A DNA stretch of 64,000 bases from NCBI GenBank assembly GCA_902567095.1, contig CACFLG010000002.1, positions 1-64,000 of the forward strand, given 5' to 3'. The DNA comes from an uncultured OM182 clade bacterium (GTDB taxonomy: Bacteria > Pseudomonadota > Gammaproteobacteria > Pseudomonadales > Azotimanducaceae). The position numbers and the translations under genes were made by a program. Below are positions 1 to 9,994 of the stretch, piece after piece (positions within the stretch are counted from its first letter, which is position 1; each line of letters begins with the position of its first letter). The notes beneath the pieces are model-generated. The model did no database searches. It saw nothing but the letters and a program-made list of their open reading frames with translations, and had not been told where the DNA came from.

Positions 1-1
1 T

Positions 2-88
2 GTTAAAGGGGAACTTGATCGCGATTTTAGATTTTTCTATCCCCAATTGATAGATTTTGCAGCATTATGGCTACAAGAGAATGATTAG
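2..88 (+). CDS. 3' end of an unidentified gene (partial)
   Basis: An open frame enters from the left edge and ends at TAG (86-88), giving 28 residues that finish in a Trp-Leu-Gln-Glu-Asn-Asp tail. The stretch is rich in Phe, Leu and Asp. It is followed after 17 nt by dsbB on the same strand, so it may share a transcript with it. Too little is visible to name a family, and even its status as a real gene end rests only on the open frame and the tight spacing to the next gene. Confidence 0.4.
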   Translation, partial: VKGELDRDFRFFYPQLIDFAALWLQEND

Positions 89-105
89 TAGAAAATAACC
101 TAAGA

Positions 106-618
106 ATGGAAGAGAGAGTGATAACAAAGATTAATCGCAAACGAATAGGGTTTTTAATTTTTTTATCCTGCTCTTTTCTACTTTGTTTCGCATATTACCT
201 CGAGTTAGTAGAAGGGCTCGATCCATGCCCTCTATGTGCCCTCCAGAGAGCTTGTATGGGGATAGGCGGCGTTTTAGCTCTTATCGCGGCTCTGCATAAC
301 CCAGAAAAAACGGGTTTTCGAGGCTACGCTATTTGCCAAGTCCTTTTTTTTTCGATCGGCGGAGTACTAGCAGGTAGACAAATCTATTTACAAAGCTTAC
401 CACCAGATTTAGTGCCTTCATGTGGTCCAGATTTAGATTATCTTCTAGAGATATTTCCTTTTTTTGAAGTTCTTAGAATGATTATTCTTGAAGATGGGAC
501 TTGCGCTGAAGTGCTATGGGAATTTTTAGGATTTAGTATTCCCCAGTGGACCATCTTTGCTTTTTTTATTCTTACAGTAATGTGCTTTATACAGATCAGC
601 AACAAATTGGAGAATTAG
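106..618 (+). CDS. dsbB: Disulfide bond formation protein B (DsbB)
   Basis: Inner-membrane quinone-linked thiol oxidase that reoxidises DsbA and passes the electrons to the respiratory chain. The 170-residue length is normal. Four hydrophobic segments are visible. The first periplasmic loop holds the CPLC pair (Cys41, Cys44) in the family context CPLCxLQR, and the second loop holds Cys106 and Cys133, so all four catalytic cysteines are present. ATG at 106 gives the full protein; an in-frame GTG at 118 has a better purine-rich ribosome site (GGAAGAGAG) directly before it and would shorten the N-terminus by four residues. A DsbA-like protein lies elsewhere in the window (18.0-18.7 kb). Confidence 0.95.
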   Translation: MEERVITKINRKRIGFLIFLSCSFLLCFAYYLELVEGLDPCPLCALQRACMGIGGVLALIAALHNPEKTGFRGYAICQVLFFSIGGVLAGRQIYLQSLPPDLVPSCGPDLDYLLEIFPFFEVLRMIILEDGTCAEVLWEFLGFSIPQWTIFAFFILTVMCFIQISNKLEN

Positions 619-695
619 AGAACTAGCAAATGGTAATCGCTTACCGCAAAATAATCGATCTAGGAATTTAAACCTCAAGATATCAAGGCAATTAG

Positions 696-1691
<996 letters not shown>

Positions 1692-1780
1692 TACGAAAAG
1701 TCATCTTTTATCTGGGAATTATATTGTTTATTTCGTGCTCTCGGCTTAGGATAAGACTTTAAAAAAGGCTAGGAAAAACG

Positions 1781-2104
1781 ATGTCTGAAATACAACACGT
1801 ATCTGATGATTCTTTTGAAGAGGAAGTGTTGAGTTCTAAAACACCCGTTCTTGTTGATTACTGGGCTGAGTGGTGTGGGCCATGTAAAGTAATAGCCCCT
1901 GTGCTAGAAGAAATTGCAAAAGAATATGACGGAAAGATGAAGGTATGTAAATTAGATATTGATGCCAATGAGGCTACTCCACCAAAGTATGGGATAAGGG
2001 GAATTCCGACTCTAATGATTTTCAAAGATGGAAATGTCGAAGCGACTAAGGTTGGGGCACTATCAAAATCCCAATTGACGGAGTTCCTAGACAGCAACAT
2101 CTAA
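1781..2104 (+). CDS. trxA: Thioredoxin
   Basis: Small cytosolic dithiol reductant that donates electrons to ribonucleotide reductase, methionine sulfoxide reductases and other partners. The 107-residue length is typical. The active site WCGPC has Cys32 and Cys35, and the conserved cis-proline lies in [15 protein letters not shown] precedes the ATG. A plausible but weak sigma-70 site (TTGTTT at 1724, 17-nt spacer, TAGGAT at 1747) lies in the 89-nt gap after hemB. The pairing trxA then rho is widely conserved in gammaproteobacteria and supports the call. Confidence 0.97.
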   Translation: MSEIQHVSDDSFEEEVLSSKTPVLVDYWAEWCGPCKVIAPVLEEIAKEYDGKMKVCKLDIDANEATPPKYGIRGIPTLMIFKDGNVEATKVGALSKSQLTEFLDSNI

Positions 2105-2155
2105 CTTAAGAAAAATGATCAAGAAACTAAGAAGTGTGCGATTAAAATAAAAGGG

Positions 2156-2181
2156 TTGACAACGGTAAATAAAAGTATAAC
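2156..2181 (+). promoter_or_regulatory. Possible sigma-70 promoter upstream of rho
   Basis: A perfect -35 hexamer TTGACA (2156-2161) is followed by TATAAC (2176-2181) with a 14-nt spacer; a weaker hexamer TAACTT (2178-2183) gives a 16-nt spacer. The start would leave a leader of about 115-120 nt before rho. Long leaders are known at rho genes of other proteobacteria, where Rho terminates its own transcript. The spacer is shorter than ideal, which lowers confidence. Confidence 0.45.
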
Positions 2182-2304
2182 TTAACAAAATAAAAATTGA
2201 ATTGAGAAAGCGTCACATCCTTCCCTAAGAAATTACTTCGAATAACTCGCAGAAAAATCAAATCTATCTAAATTAAACCTTCACTATCTCTGAAAAGGGA
2301 ATCT

Positions 2305-3564
2305 ATGAATCTGACTGACCTTAAAACAAAACCAATACCTGAATTATTAGAGATCGCCCATGAAATGGGAATGGACAACCTTGGCAGATCTCGAAAACAG
2401 GAAATAATAGCGAGTGTCCTACGTAAACACGCCAAATCAGGCGAATCCATTTATGGAGATGGGACGCTTGAGATCCTTCAAGATGGATTCGGCTTTCTTA
2501 GATCCCCGGATAGTTCCTATTTAGCGGGCCCAGACGACATTTATGTATCGCCTAGTCAAATTAGGAGGTTTAATTTAAGAACTGGGGACTCCGTGTCCGG
2601 AAAAATAAGACCCCCGAAGGATAGTGAAAGATATTTTGCTTTGTTGAAAGTAGACAAAATCAACTTCAATGATCCATCTGACAGCAAGAATAAAATTCTT
2701 TTCGAAAATCTTACCCCTCTTTTTCCCGATGAAGCTCTTGCTCTCGAAGCAGGAAACGGAAGCACTGAAGATTTGACAGCAAGAATAATAGATCTAACAG
2801 CTCCGATAGGTAAGGGCCAGAGAGCTTTAATTGTTTCTCCTCCAAAAGCTGGTAAAACTCTGATTCTGCAGAACGTAGCCCAGTCTATCATGCGCAACAA
2901 CCCTGAATGCCATCTAATCGTTCTTCTGATAGATGAGCGACCAGAAGAAGTAACAGAAATGCAAAGATCAGTTCGGGGTGAGGTTGTAGCAAGCACCTTC
3001 GATGAGCCACCTTCCCGTCATGTTCAAGTAGCAGACATGGTGATAGAAAAAGCTAAAAGACTGGTAGAAAAAAAGACTAACGTGGTGATCCTTTTAGATT
3101 CAATAACGCGTTTAGCCAGAGCTTATAATACTGTGATACCGGCGTCAGGAAAGGTTCTAACCGGTGGAGTTGATGCTCACGCTCTTGAGCGACCGAAGAG
3201 ATTTTTTGGTGCAGCCAGAAATATCGAAGAAGGAGGAAGCCTCACAATAATTGCGACGTGCCTAATTGATACAGGCTCAAAAATGGACGAAGTTATTTAC
3301 GAAGAGTTCAAGGGAACTGGCAATTTAGAACTGCATTTAGAGAGGAAAATCGCTGAGAAACGAGTTTATCCTGCTATAAATATTAGACGTTCGGGAACGA
3401 GGAGAGAAGACCTCCTCATGTCCGAAGAAGAGCTTCAAAAGGTATGGATCCTTAGGAAGATTTTACACGAAATGGATGATCTGGCTGCCATTGAATTTTT
3501 GCTCGAGAGAATGAAAAAAACAAAAAGTAACGAGGAATTTTTTGCTTCCATGAAACGAAAGTAG
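2305..3564 (+). CDS. rho: Transcription termination factor Rho
   Basis: Hexameric RNA-dependent ATPase that ends transcription at Rho-dependent sites. The 419-residue protein has the helical Rho N-terminal domain (about 1-45), the cold-shock-like primary RNA-binding domain with DGFGFLR (60-66), the Walker A motif PPKAGKT (179-185), and a C-terminal part with [14 protein letters not shown]. Length and domain order match the E. coli protein. The ATG has AAAAGGGAA before it. A leader of about 200 nt separates it from trxA, and a promoter-like sequence lies in that leader. Confidence 0.98.
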   Translation: MNLTDLKTKPIPELLEIAHEMGMDNLGRSRKQEIIASVLRKHAKSGESIYGDGTLEILQDGFGFLRSPDSSYLAGPDDIYVSPSQIRRFNLRTGDSVSGKIRPPKDSERYFALLKVDKINFNDPSDSKNKILFENLTPLFPDEALALEAGNGSTEDLTARIIDLTAPIGKGQRALIVSPPKAGKTLILQNVAQSIMRNNPECHLIVLLIDERPEEVTEMQRSVRGEVVASTFDEPPSRHVQVADMVIEKAKRLVEKKTNVVILLDSITRLARAYNTVIPASGKVLTGGVDAHALERPKRFFGAARNIEEGGSLTIIATCLIDTGSKMDEVIYEEFKGTGNLELHLERKIAEKRVYPAINIRRSGTRREDLLMSEEELQKVWILRKILHEMDDLAAIEFLLERMKKTKSNEEFFASMKRK

Positions 3565-3566
3565 TC

Positions 3567-4283
3567 ATGACAACTCGCTATCTTTGTGAAATAAACTCAG
3601 TTAAAAATTTCCAGGGAGACACTAGAAAAATACTCCTGTCTCTGCCTGAAGGAAAGGATCTAAAATTCTTTGCGGGGCAATACCTGCAAATAATAACACC
3701 AGAGAAAAAATTCCCCTTTTCAATAGCGAGCGCCCCGATAAAGCAGAAGCAAATAGAACTGCATATCAAACCTACACCAGAGTCAAAAGACTCAGAAACT
3801 ATCGAATCAATTATTAATTCTTCGGAGGTGCTTGAGATAGAGGCCCCGCTCGGCAACTGCTATATAGAAGAACCTCCAACTAGACCATTAATTCTTCTCG
3901 CCGCAAGTACTGGGATAACACAAATGAAGAGTATAATTGAATTTTTGGAACCCCATGGTTTTAAACAAGAAACTTTTTTGTATTGGGGAGTTATCTCGCC
4001 TAATGATTTATATCTTGATGATCTCTGTAGTACTTGGGATGAGAAATATTCCAATTTCCACTATATCCCAGTTGTAAGTGAGCCCAATAAATCATCAGAT
4101 TGGCAAGGGCGAACTGGCTTAGTAGGCGAAGCAGCTTTGCAAGATTTCAATGATCTCTCCAACACAGACGTGTATGTCTCGGGAAGTACAGGAATGGTCT
4201 ACGCCACCTTAGATTCCTTTATAGATCAGGGTATGCCTGAAGAAAACATGTTTTCCGACGTCTTCTCATTTGCTCCGAGATAA
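3567..4283 (+). CDS. fre: Fre-like NAD(P)H-flavin reductase of the ferredoxin-reductase superfamily
   Basis: 238 residues with an N-terminal flavin-binding barrel and a C-terminal pyridine-nucleotide domain. It aligns by eye with E. coli Fre, including the aligned C-terminal tail (FSDVFSF against FGDAFAF). Fre reduces free flavins with NAD(P)H and often sits beside the flavin-dependent decarboxylase ubiD after rho; no ubiD is present here, and the gene begins 2 nt after the rho stop. Two motifs differ: the flavin-contacting RPFS is FPFS, so the Arg is Phe, and the nucleotide loop GGTG is ASTG. The reductase assignment is good at family level; the natural substrate is uncertain. Confidence 0.8.
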   Translation: MTTRYLCEINSVKNFQGDTRKILLSLPEGKDLKFFAGQYLQIITPEKKFPFSIASAPIKQKQIELHIKPTPESKDSETIESIINSSEVLEIEAPLGNCYIEEPPTRPLILLAASTGITQMKSIIEFLEPHGFKQETFLYWGVISPNDLYLDDLCSTWDEKYSNFHYIPVVSEPNKSSDWQGRTGLVGEAALQDFNDLSNTDVYVSGSTGMVYATLDSFIDQGMPEENMFSDVFSFAPR

Positions 4284-4305
4284 AAATCATAATCAGGAAA
4301 CATAC

Positions 4306-5430
4306 TTAGATTGTACTTATTTCTTGCCTAGCCTTTTTTAGATTACCCCTCGTGACAAAGAATTTTAACAACTCTTGACTCGCGGCAGAATTACCCAGAC
4401 CTTTGCTTTTAATTAAGAACTCTTCAGCCAAGGCGTCTTCTCCCAGAGCGTCATAGATCTTTCCCTTAAAGAGCGGTATAAGCGAATTCTCTGAATGAAT
4501 TTCCGACCAACGTGTTAAATTATCCAATTTTTCTCGGTCTTTCATTGAGATCTCAAAATAGCAATTTATCAAACGAACATCGAAAACACGATCTAACGCA
4601 GCGACAAGAATTTCTTCTCCCTCTAATTTTGTTTTAAGCGCCTCAATATAGGCAAGGATTATCTCTGGATCATCTTTAAGTTCTCTACTGAAAGAATTAA
4701 ATATTTCAGTCAATAATTTATCTTGTTTCTTATTGCAATTGAGAGCTTGGAAAGCCGCTTTATTCTCGAAAAACATACGATCTTGTGACTCCTCAATCAA
4801 GGAAAGATTTTTAAAAACATCTTGCCATCTCTTAGCTTCAAGCAAGGCTTTAATTTCTATCTCGATTGAACGTTTCGTTTGTCTTTTTATTTGTCCTAAA
4901 GTTTCGATGGCTAAATCCGGATCTCCTTGCTTAAGCTGTATCTCAGCTTCTAACAGATCCGCTCTTTCCTTTATCCGCTTGCTTCCTTTTTTGGCAAACC
5001 CAAGAAAAAGTCTTTGACGATCAGTGTCTCCGATCTTTTCGGCGGACTGCGCACCGAAGAGACTAATAATACTCCAGAGAGATCCTTGGGTTTTAACCTT
5101 GATGAGGTGAGAAACTGCTAAGGGGTAATCCATTTCAAAAAAAGCCATCAAGCCCTCTTCGATTGCACTAAGATCTGATTTTTTTCGATTTCGATCAGCT
5201 ACATCAAGCCTATCTTTTCTGGTAAATCGATAGAAGCCAACCAAAGCTCGAATCAAAATGTAAAGAACCAAATGGCTTATCAGATAAATCGCGAGAAAAA
5301 CCCAAAAACTAGTCCGAAAAAAGTAGTTGTCATAACTCAGAAGAACGAACCCCGCATCTTTTTCAATCAATACAGTAAGCAGTGCGGCAGCAAAAAAAAT
5401 AGACAAAAAAACTATCAGGGAACGGCTCAT
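4306..5430 (-). CDS. hemY: HemY-like membrane protein with TPR repeats
   Basis: 374 residues with two N-terminal membrane segments (about 5-25 and 42-65) followed by a long alpha-helical part that looks like TPR repeats. This is the architecture of gammaproteobacterial HemY, an inner-membrane protein of the hemCDXY cluster whose role in porphyrin metabolism is not settled; it is unrelated to the Gram-positive HemY oxidase. It is the last gene of the cluster, with 1 nt between it and hemX. Its 3' end converges on the Fre-like gene with only 22 nt between and no evident terminator. Confidence 0.85.
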   Translation of the reverse strand: MSRSLIVFLSIFFAAALLTVLIEKDAGFVLLSYDNYFFRTSFWVFLAIYLISHLVLYILIRALVGFYRFTRKDRLDVADRNRKKSDLSAIEEGLMAFFEMDYPLAVSHLIKVKTQGSLWSIISLFGAQSAEKIGDTDRQRLFLGFAKKGSKRIKERADLLEAEIQLKQGDPDLAIETLGQIKRQTKRSIEIEIKALLEAKRWQDVFKNLSLIEESQDRMFFENKAAFQALNCNKKQDKLLTEIFNSFSRELKDDPEIILAYIEALKTKLEGEEILVAALDRVFDVRLINCYFEISMKDREKLDNLTRWSEIHSENSLIPLFKGKIYDALGEDALAEEFLIKSKGLGNSAASQELLKFFVTRGNLKKARQEISTI

Positions 5431-5431
5431 G

Positions 5432-6457
5432 TTAATGTAACTCTTGGTCGGCTACTTTGTTAATCGAATTTCTAACACGAGACAAAGACCTAGATAGAGA
5501 TGGCCCTTGTTTCTCAATCAAAATGTAATCTAGAGCCTTTAAATCTGCGTGGATACTATCTAGCTCTTCATTGAGCTGAAAATGAGAGCTCAAAGTCTCT
5601 TTCGCCTCTGCTAAAGATTCTCGAAATATTTCGTTATTACCTCTCAATAGTGATAGTTGTGCGATATTAAGATTTATATTGATTCGTTGCCTTAACAGGT
5701 AATCTTCTTTATCGGACAAAACCGGCTTGAATTCATTATCAATTTTTCCAAATTCAACCAACTTGCTCAACTCGCTTATTAAAATATCCAAAAAAACCGA
5801 ATCAGTATTAAGATTGTTAAACCCTGACTTTGTGTTCTCAATATCGTTAGCGCTTTTTGAGCTTTCTTCTTTGTCGACTGAGGACTTCAAAGAGGTTATG
5901 CGTTTCACCATATTATCTATTTCTAGATAAATTTTAGAGATATCAGGTAAATTAATTTTTTCTAGTGCTTTTATATCTTGATCTATAGCCTCCTTTATAA
6001 TTGTAAACTCCGAAATTAACTTACTGTTGTTCTCTAGTCTTTCAGATACTTCTTTCATCAAAAATCTTGCTGCGACAAGATTTCGTTCGAGCATAGATTT
6101 TTGATTCGCTACTCGAATCAAGTATTCAATTTCAAGTAATGCGATTACTTCTGGATCACTTTTGATTCTCTGTTTTATAGATAAGATCTCTTGATTCAAG
6201 ACTTCATTTCTTAAACTAATATCACGGTAAAAACTTGTCTGTTGGTCCTCCATCTCTTTTAGAAACAACTGTTTAACATTGAACGCTTCTGTCATATTTT
6301 TTAACGAGGCGCTTAACTCCATAACTTTATTCTCATGGGTAATGATTCGTCTCTCTAGGGCAGCCAAATCTGATGGTTTATATTCTTTGAATACGAACGC
6401 GCTAAGAAAAATTGCAATCAAAGCTATTAAAAAATTTCCAACTATCAACCACTTCAT
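5432..6457 (-). CDS. hemX: HemX-like protein (uroporphyrinogen-III C-methyltransferase-like, no methyltransferase domain)
   Basis: One N-terminal membrane anchor (residues 2-22) followed by a long coiled-coil and helical region, about 341 residues. This matches the HemX family found between hemD and hemY; despite the common database name, no SAM-binding methyltransferase motif is visible. I chose ATG at 6457 because AGGAAAT lies at good spacing before it; a TTG at 6487 in the same frame would add 10 residues without a ribosome site. It probably acts at the membrane next to HemY and HemD; its biochemical role is unknown. Confidence 0.82.
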   Translation of the reverse strand: MKWLIVGNFLIALIAIFLSAFVFKEYKPSDLAALERRIITHENKVMELSASLKNMTEAFNVKQLFLKEMEDQQTSFYRDISLRNEVLNQEILSIKQRIKSDPEVIALLEIEYLIRVANQKSMLERNLVAARFLMKEVSERLENNSKLISEFTIIKEAIDQDIKALEKINLPDISKIYLEIDNMVKRITSLKSSVDKEESSKSANDIENTKSGFNNLNTDSVFLDILISELSKLVEFGKIDNEFKPVLSDKEDYLLRQRININLNIAQLSLLRGNNEIFRESLAEAKETLSSHFQLNEELDSIHADLKALDYILIEKQGPSLSRSLSRVRNSINKVADQELH

Positions 6458-6496
6458 ATTTTTATTTCCTGAGTGCGGATAATCCAAACATTTTTT

Positions 6497-7255
6497 CTAT
6501 TGTTTTAAATCACTTTCTCCATCCCCATCAGAAGAGGATTTTAAGCTCATAATCGCGTCATATAGTTTGTCGTTAGATGCACCCTCAGAGTTCGTCACAC
6601 TCCCGAAAGAAAAATTTTTCGCTATCGTAGCGATGCGTTTTGACGGGACTACAAGGTTAAAATCTTTTCGAGAATCGGGAAGGTTTGACAACAACGACTC
6701 TAGAGCTCCTAAACTATTTGAGGTTAAAACGCTGCCCACTGGTATTGTATCTAAATCCGAATAACTTAGCGCTATTCTTCGATATACCTCACATAAAGAA
6801 ACTTTCGCTCCTCGCTGAATTAAGGTTTTTTCCAGTAAATCGCGTCCTCCTTCTCCTCGGATTATTAATATCCGATGTAATCGTGGACGTTTCAGCTCTT
6901 CAAGCTCTAACAAAGATTCGGTATCGAATTTGATCGGAAATTTCGCAGAAACACCGTGCTTTTGTAATTCAGTGGCAGTGCCTCTCCCGATAGCTAGCCA
7001 AATATTGTGATGAGAGCTCTCTAAGGACCCATAATTTATCAAGGGCAAACCATGCCTTACGGAATTTTTACTAACAAAGATTATCTTATCAAAAATAGTT
7101 AAATTACTAAGATGCTGAGTTCTAGGGGTAAGCCCTTCGATTTTTAACATTGGCCTTACAAGAACATCCCATCCGGAGCTAGCTAGCTTCGATGCGAGCA
7201 ATTCATTTTCTCCCTCAGGACGAGTCAACAATACACATTCCTTCATTTCAGCCAC
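6497..7255 (-). CDS. hemD: Uroporphyrinogen-III synthase
   Basis: Cyclises hydroxymethylbilane to uroporphyrinogen III with inversion of ring D. The family is poorly conserved; the identification rests on the opening VLLTRPEGENELLASKL, the segment IFVSKNSVRHGLP, the C-terminal SVLTSNSLGALESLL block, a normal length (252 residues) and its place after hemC. The annotated start is GTG at 7255, 4 nt from the hemC stop; ATG at 7246 is an alternative with three fewer residues. Neither has a strong ribosome site, which fits translational coupling to hemC. Confidence 0.88.
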   Translation of the reverse strand: MAEMKECVLLTRPEGENELLASKLASSGWDVLVRPMLKIEGLTPRTQHLSNLTIFDKIIFVSKNSVRHGLPLINYGSLESSHHNIWLAIGRGTATELQKHGVSAKFPIKFDTESLLELEELKRPRLHRILIIRGEGGRDLLEKTLIQRGAKVSLCEVYRRIALSYSDLDTIPVGSVLTSNSLGALESLLSNLPDSRKDFNLVVPSKRIATIAKNFSFGSVTNSEGASNDKLYDAIMSLKSSSDGDGESDLKQ

Positions 7256-7259
7256 TTTT

Positions 7260-8168
7260 TTAAATTACTATCTCCTTGCTACCTTTATCCCTAAGAGTCG
7301 TTAATAGTTGTTTAGTTATCTCCCTGATATGTTTGTAATTACCAGAGATGGATTCTCTGATGATTTTTTTGCCGTAGCTATCGCTTATAAAAACTCGGAG
7401 ACTAAATTTATTTCCAGAAACCGAAGCAAAAATACCGATCGGGAGATCACAGCTCGCGTCTAGTTCCAAGGCGACTCTTCTCTCAGAAGAAACACAGGCA
7501 AAAGTATCTTTATCGTTTATGGAGACAACTAATTCCTTTATTTCATCCGAATCTTTTCTTATTTCGATTCCGATAGCCCCTTGCCCAGTAGCAGGAACAC
7601 ACATATTTTCATCCAAAACTTCACAAATTCTTGAACTTAGTCCCAACCTCTCGATTCCGGCGACGGCCAAAATTATCCCATCGTGTTTCCCCGAATCTAA
7701 TTTTTTCAACCTAGTTTCAATATTGCCTCTAATATCTGAAAAAGTTAGCCTGGGGTATTGCAAACCAATCTGTCTTAACCTGCGCATGCTGGAAGATCCT
7801 ATATTTGCGCCATCAGGCATCTCAGATAACCTTCGATGTTTGTTAGAGATAAAGGCATCGCGTGGATTATGCCTACGAGCAATTGATGCAATTTCTAACT
7901 CGTTTGGAAGGATAGCAGGGACGTCCTTCATCGAATGAACAGCGATGTCTGCTCTTCTTTCAATTAAGGCCAACTCAAGCTCTTTGACAAACGCGCCTTT
8001 CCCTCCCATGTGCTTCAAAGACAAAGTTTTGTCTCTATCTCCCTGGGTGATGAAAGGAACAATCTCGCACCTCAAATCATTGTATTTTGCTGTGAGCAAG
8101 TTTTTTATGTAGTTTGCCTGCCAAAGTGCCAGAGTGCTATTTCTTGTAGCGATCTTTAAGTTTTTCAT
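7260..8168 (-). CDS. hemC: Porphobilinogen deaminase (hydroxymethylbilane synthase)
   Basis: Polymerises four porphobilinogens into hydroxymethylbilane using a dipyrromethane cofactor bound to a cysteine. That cysteine is visible in ASCDLPIGIFA. The N-terminal LKIATRNSTLALWQA and the catalytic block HSMKDVPA, with its Asp, are present. The frame could start at 8198, but the family always begins close to KIATRxSxLALWQA, so I chose the ATG at 8168 (302 residues). It is the first gene of hemCDXY and is divergent from argH, as in Pseudomonas, but the algR response regulator that sits between them there is absent. Confidence 0.95.
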   Translation of the reverse strand: MKNLKIATRNSTLALWQANYIKNLLTAKYNDLRCEIVPFITQGDRDKTLSLKHMGGKGAFVKELELALIERRADIAVHSMKDVPAILPNELEIASIARRHNPRDAFISNKHRRLSEMPDGANIGSSSMRRLRQIGLQYPRLTFSDIRGNIETRLKKLDSGKHDGIILAVAGIERLGLSSRICEVLDENMCVPATGQGAIGIEIRKDSDEIKELVVSINDKDTFACVSSERRVALELDASCDLPIGIFASVSGNKFSLRVFISDSYGKKIIRESISGNYKHIREITKQLLTTLRDKGSKEIVI

Positions 8169-8271
8169 GAAATTTTCAAACAGCAACGCCAAATCCATAT
8201 AGATATTAGCATTAAGAACACCTATTGATAAAAATTTAGAAATCTTTGTTCACTCGAATTAAGGTAGTTGC

Positions 8272-8280
8272 TGATATAAT
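8272..8280 (+). promoter_or_regulatory. Extended -10 promoter for argH
   Basis: TG-A-TATAAT: a perfect -10 hexamer (8275-8280) preceded by the TGn extension at 8272-8274, ending 28 nt before the argH start. No convincing -35 hexamer lies 16-18 nt upstream, which is normal for extended -10 promoters. The hemC operon begins about 100 nt away on the other strand. Confidence 0.6.
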
Positions 8281-8308
8281 CAGGTAATAGTTAAAAGAGA
8301 CCAAAAAA

Positions 8309-9706
8309 TTGAGTAAACAGACTAAAAAGCCCTGGCAAGGAAGGTTCACTGAAAGCACCAACGAGTTTGTAGAAGAATTCACAGCCTCGATCAAGTTTGA
8401 TCAAACTCTCGCGATTTACGATATACGATGTTCGCTTGCTCACGCAGAAATGCTAGCTTCTGAGGGCATAATCTTGAAAAAAGAAGGAAGCACTATAATC
8501 AAAGGTCTCAAAGGTATCGAGAAAGATATAAAAAAAGGAAATCTATCTTGGTCCTTAGAACTTGAAGATATTCACATGAATATCGAAAACGAATTAATTA
8601 GGAGAATCGGAGAGGTCGGCAAAAAACTTCATACAGGAAGGTCTCGCAATGATCAGGTAGCTACCGATTTGCGGTTGTATCTGAGAGATATTACAGACCA
8701 GATTACTCATTATCTAAAGCACCTCCAGAAGGCTCTCCTGGAGCTTGCAGAAAAGGAGACCTTCACAATTTTTCCGGGATTCACACATCTTCAGGTCGCA
8801 CAGCCGATTTCTTTCGCTCATCACATGATGGCATGGTTTGAAATGATCGATAGAGACATAGACCGTTTCAACGACTACAGAAAAAGATTAAACGTTTTGC
8901 CGCTAGGTTCAGCAGCGCTTGCAGGCACTTCATACAAAATTAACAGAGCTCAAGTAGCTTCAATATTAGGTTTTGATAGTGTATCGAAAAACTCAATGGA
9001 TGCAGTTAGCGATAGAGATTTCGCCATTGAGTTTTGCTCTAATTCTAGTTTGCTTATAATGCACCTTTCTCGGTGGGCCGAAGAACTAATTTTATGGTCC
9101 ACACCTCAATATGATTTCATTTCTCTCCCAGATAGTTTTTGCACCGGCTCCTCTATTATGCCCCAGAAAAAAAATCCTGATGTTCCCGAGCTAGTTAGAG
9201 GTAAAACGGGCAGAGTTTACGGATCTTTATTTAATCTTTTAACACTAATGAAAGCACAGCCGCTCGCGTACAATAAAGATAATCAGGAAGACAAAGAACC
9301 TGTTTTCGATACTGCGAATACAATAAAAGATTGCCTAAAGGCCTTCATCCTCTTAGTCCCAGAAATATCAGTGAATCGAGAAAAGATGGCAACCGCTGCC
9401 ACACAGGGATTCTCTACTGCAACGGACTTAGCTGACTATCTAGTAAAGAAAGGCATAGCTTTCAGAGACTCTCATGAAACTGTTGGAAAAATAGTTCAGC
9501 ACGCAATCCAATCTAATTGCCTACTATCTGAGATTAAACTCGAAGTATTCCAATCATTCTCCAAACTAATCGATAACGACATCTATGAGATCCTTTCGTT
9601 GGAAGGATCACTAAATTCTAGAACTAGTTATGGTGGGACGTCTCCAAGCAATATAGAAATTGCCATAAAAGAAGCTAAACAAAGACTATTTAATGTAAGC
9701 CTTTAA
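8309..9706 (+). CDS. argH: Argininosuccinate lyase
   Basis: Last enzyme of arginine synthesis: splits argininosuccinate into arginine and fumarate. 465 residues, the usual length. The fumarase/aspartase signature GSSIMPQKKNPD is intact, as are the N-terminal WQGRF block and HTGRSRNDQVATD. The start is TTG at 8309, supported by family N-termini (a few residues before WGGRF) and the absence of any nearby in-frame ATG; only a weak AAAAGAGA precedes it. No other arg genes are nearby. Confidence 0.97.
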   Translation: MSKQTKKPWQGRFTESTNEFVEEFTASIKFDQTLAIYDIRCSLAHAEMLASEGIILKKEGSTIIKGLKGIEKDIKKGNLSWSLELEDIHMNIENELIRRIGEVGKKLHTGRSRNDQVATDLRLYLRDITDQITHYLKHLQKALLELAEKETFTIFPGFTHLQVAQPISFAHHMMAWFEMIDRDIDRFNDYRKRLNVLPLGSAALAGTSYKINRAQVASILGFDSVSKNSMDAVSDRDFAIEFCSNSSLLIMHLSRWAEELILWSTPQYDFISLPDSFCTGSSIMPQKKNPDVPELVRGKTGRVYGSLFNLLTLMKAQPLAYNKDNQEDKEPVFDTANTIKDCLKAFILLVPEISVNREKMATAATQGFSTATDLADYLVKKGIAFRDSHETVGKIVQHAIQSNCLLSEIKLEVFQSFSKLIDNDIYEILSLEGSLNSRTSYGGTSPSNIEIAIKEAKQRLFNVSL

Positions 9707-9809
9707 AAGTCTTCACACTACAGAGCTTGAAATAATTCTGGAAGAGGTTTCAAGAAAATTTTTTTGATAGGCGTCTAAATTAAAGTTTCTTCATTTAAAA
9801 AAGGTTAAG

Positions 9810-9815
9810 TATAAT
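9810..9815 (+). promoter_or_regulatory. -10 element of the lptM-lysA operon
   Basis: A perfect TATAAT 27 nt before the lptM ATG, in the otherwise empty 136-nt gap after argH. The sequence 16-18 nt upstream (around TTTCTT, 9786-9791) is a poor -35. Placement at the head of a six-gene same-strand run supports a promoter here. Confidence 0.5.
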
Positions 9816-9842
9816 TCTTCCGCCCAAATAAGAGTTAGCAAA

Positions 9843-9992
9843 ATGCATCGAGTTTATTTGTTTATATTAGTAACACTATCAGCAATAAGTTCTTGTGGAC
9901 AAACAGGGCCTCTTTATTTGCCTGAAACAAAAAACTTCGACAAAGAGAATCTAGTCGAAAGCAAAATAATATCTCAGACCATAAGAGATTAA
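9843..9992 (+). CDS. lptM: LptM/YifL-type small lipoprotein
   Basis: A 49-residue frame too short for most gene callers. It has a lipoprotein signal peptide (hydrophobic residues 4-16, then lipobox SSC with Cys18) and directly after the cysteine the family hallmark CGQTGPLYLPE. In E. coli LptM stabilises and helps oxidise the LPS translocon LptD-LptE in the outer membrane. The gene ends 2 nt before lysA, the same position as the small lipoprotein gene upstream of lysA in Pseudomonas. The call is confident from motif plus synteny. Confidence 0.9.
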   Translation: MHRVYLFILVTLSAISSCGQTGPLYLPETKNFDKENLVESKIISQTIRD

Positions 9993-9994
9993 GA

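Noticed and set aside
632..645. GGTAA-TCGC-TTACC hairpin between dsbB and hemB
   Set aside because: Five-bp stem without a T-run; too small to call a terminator or operator alone.
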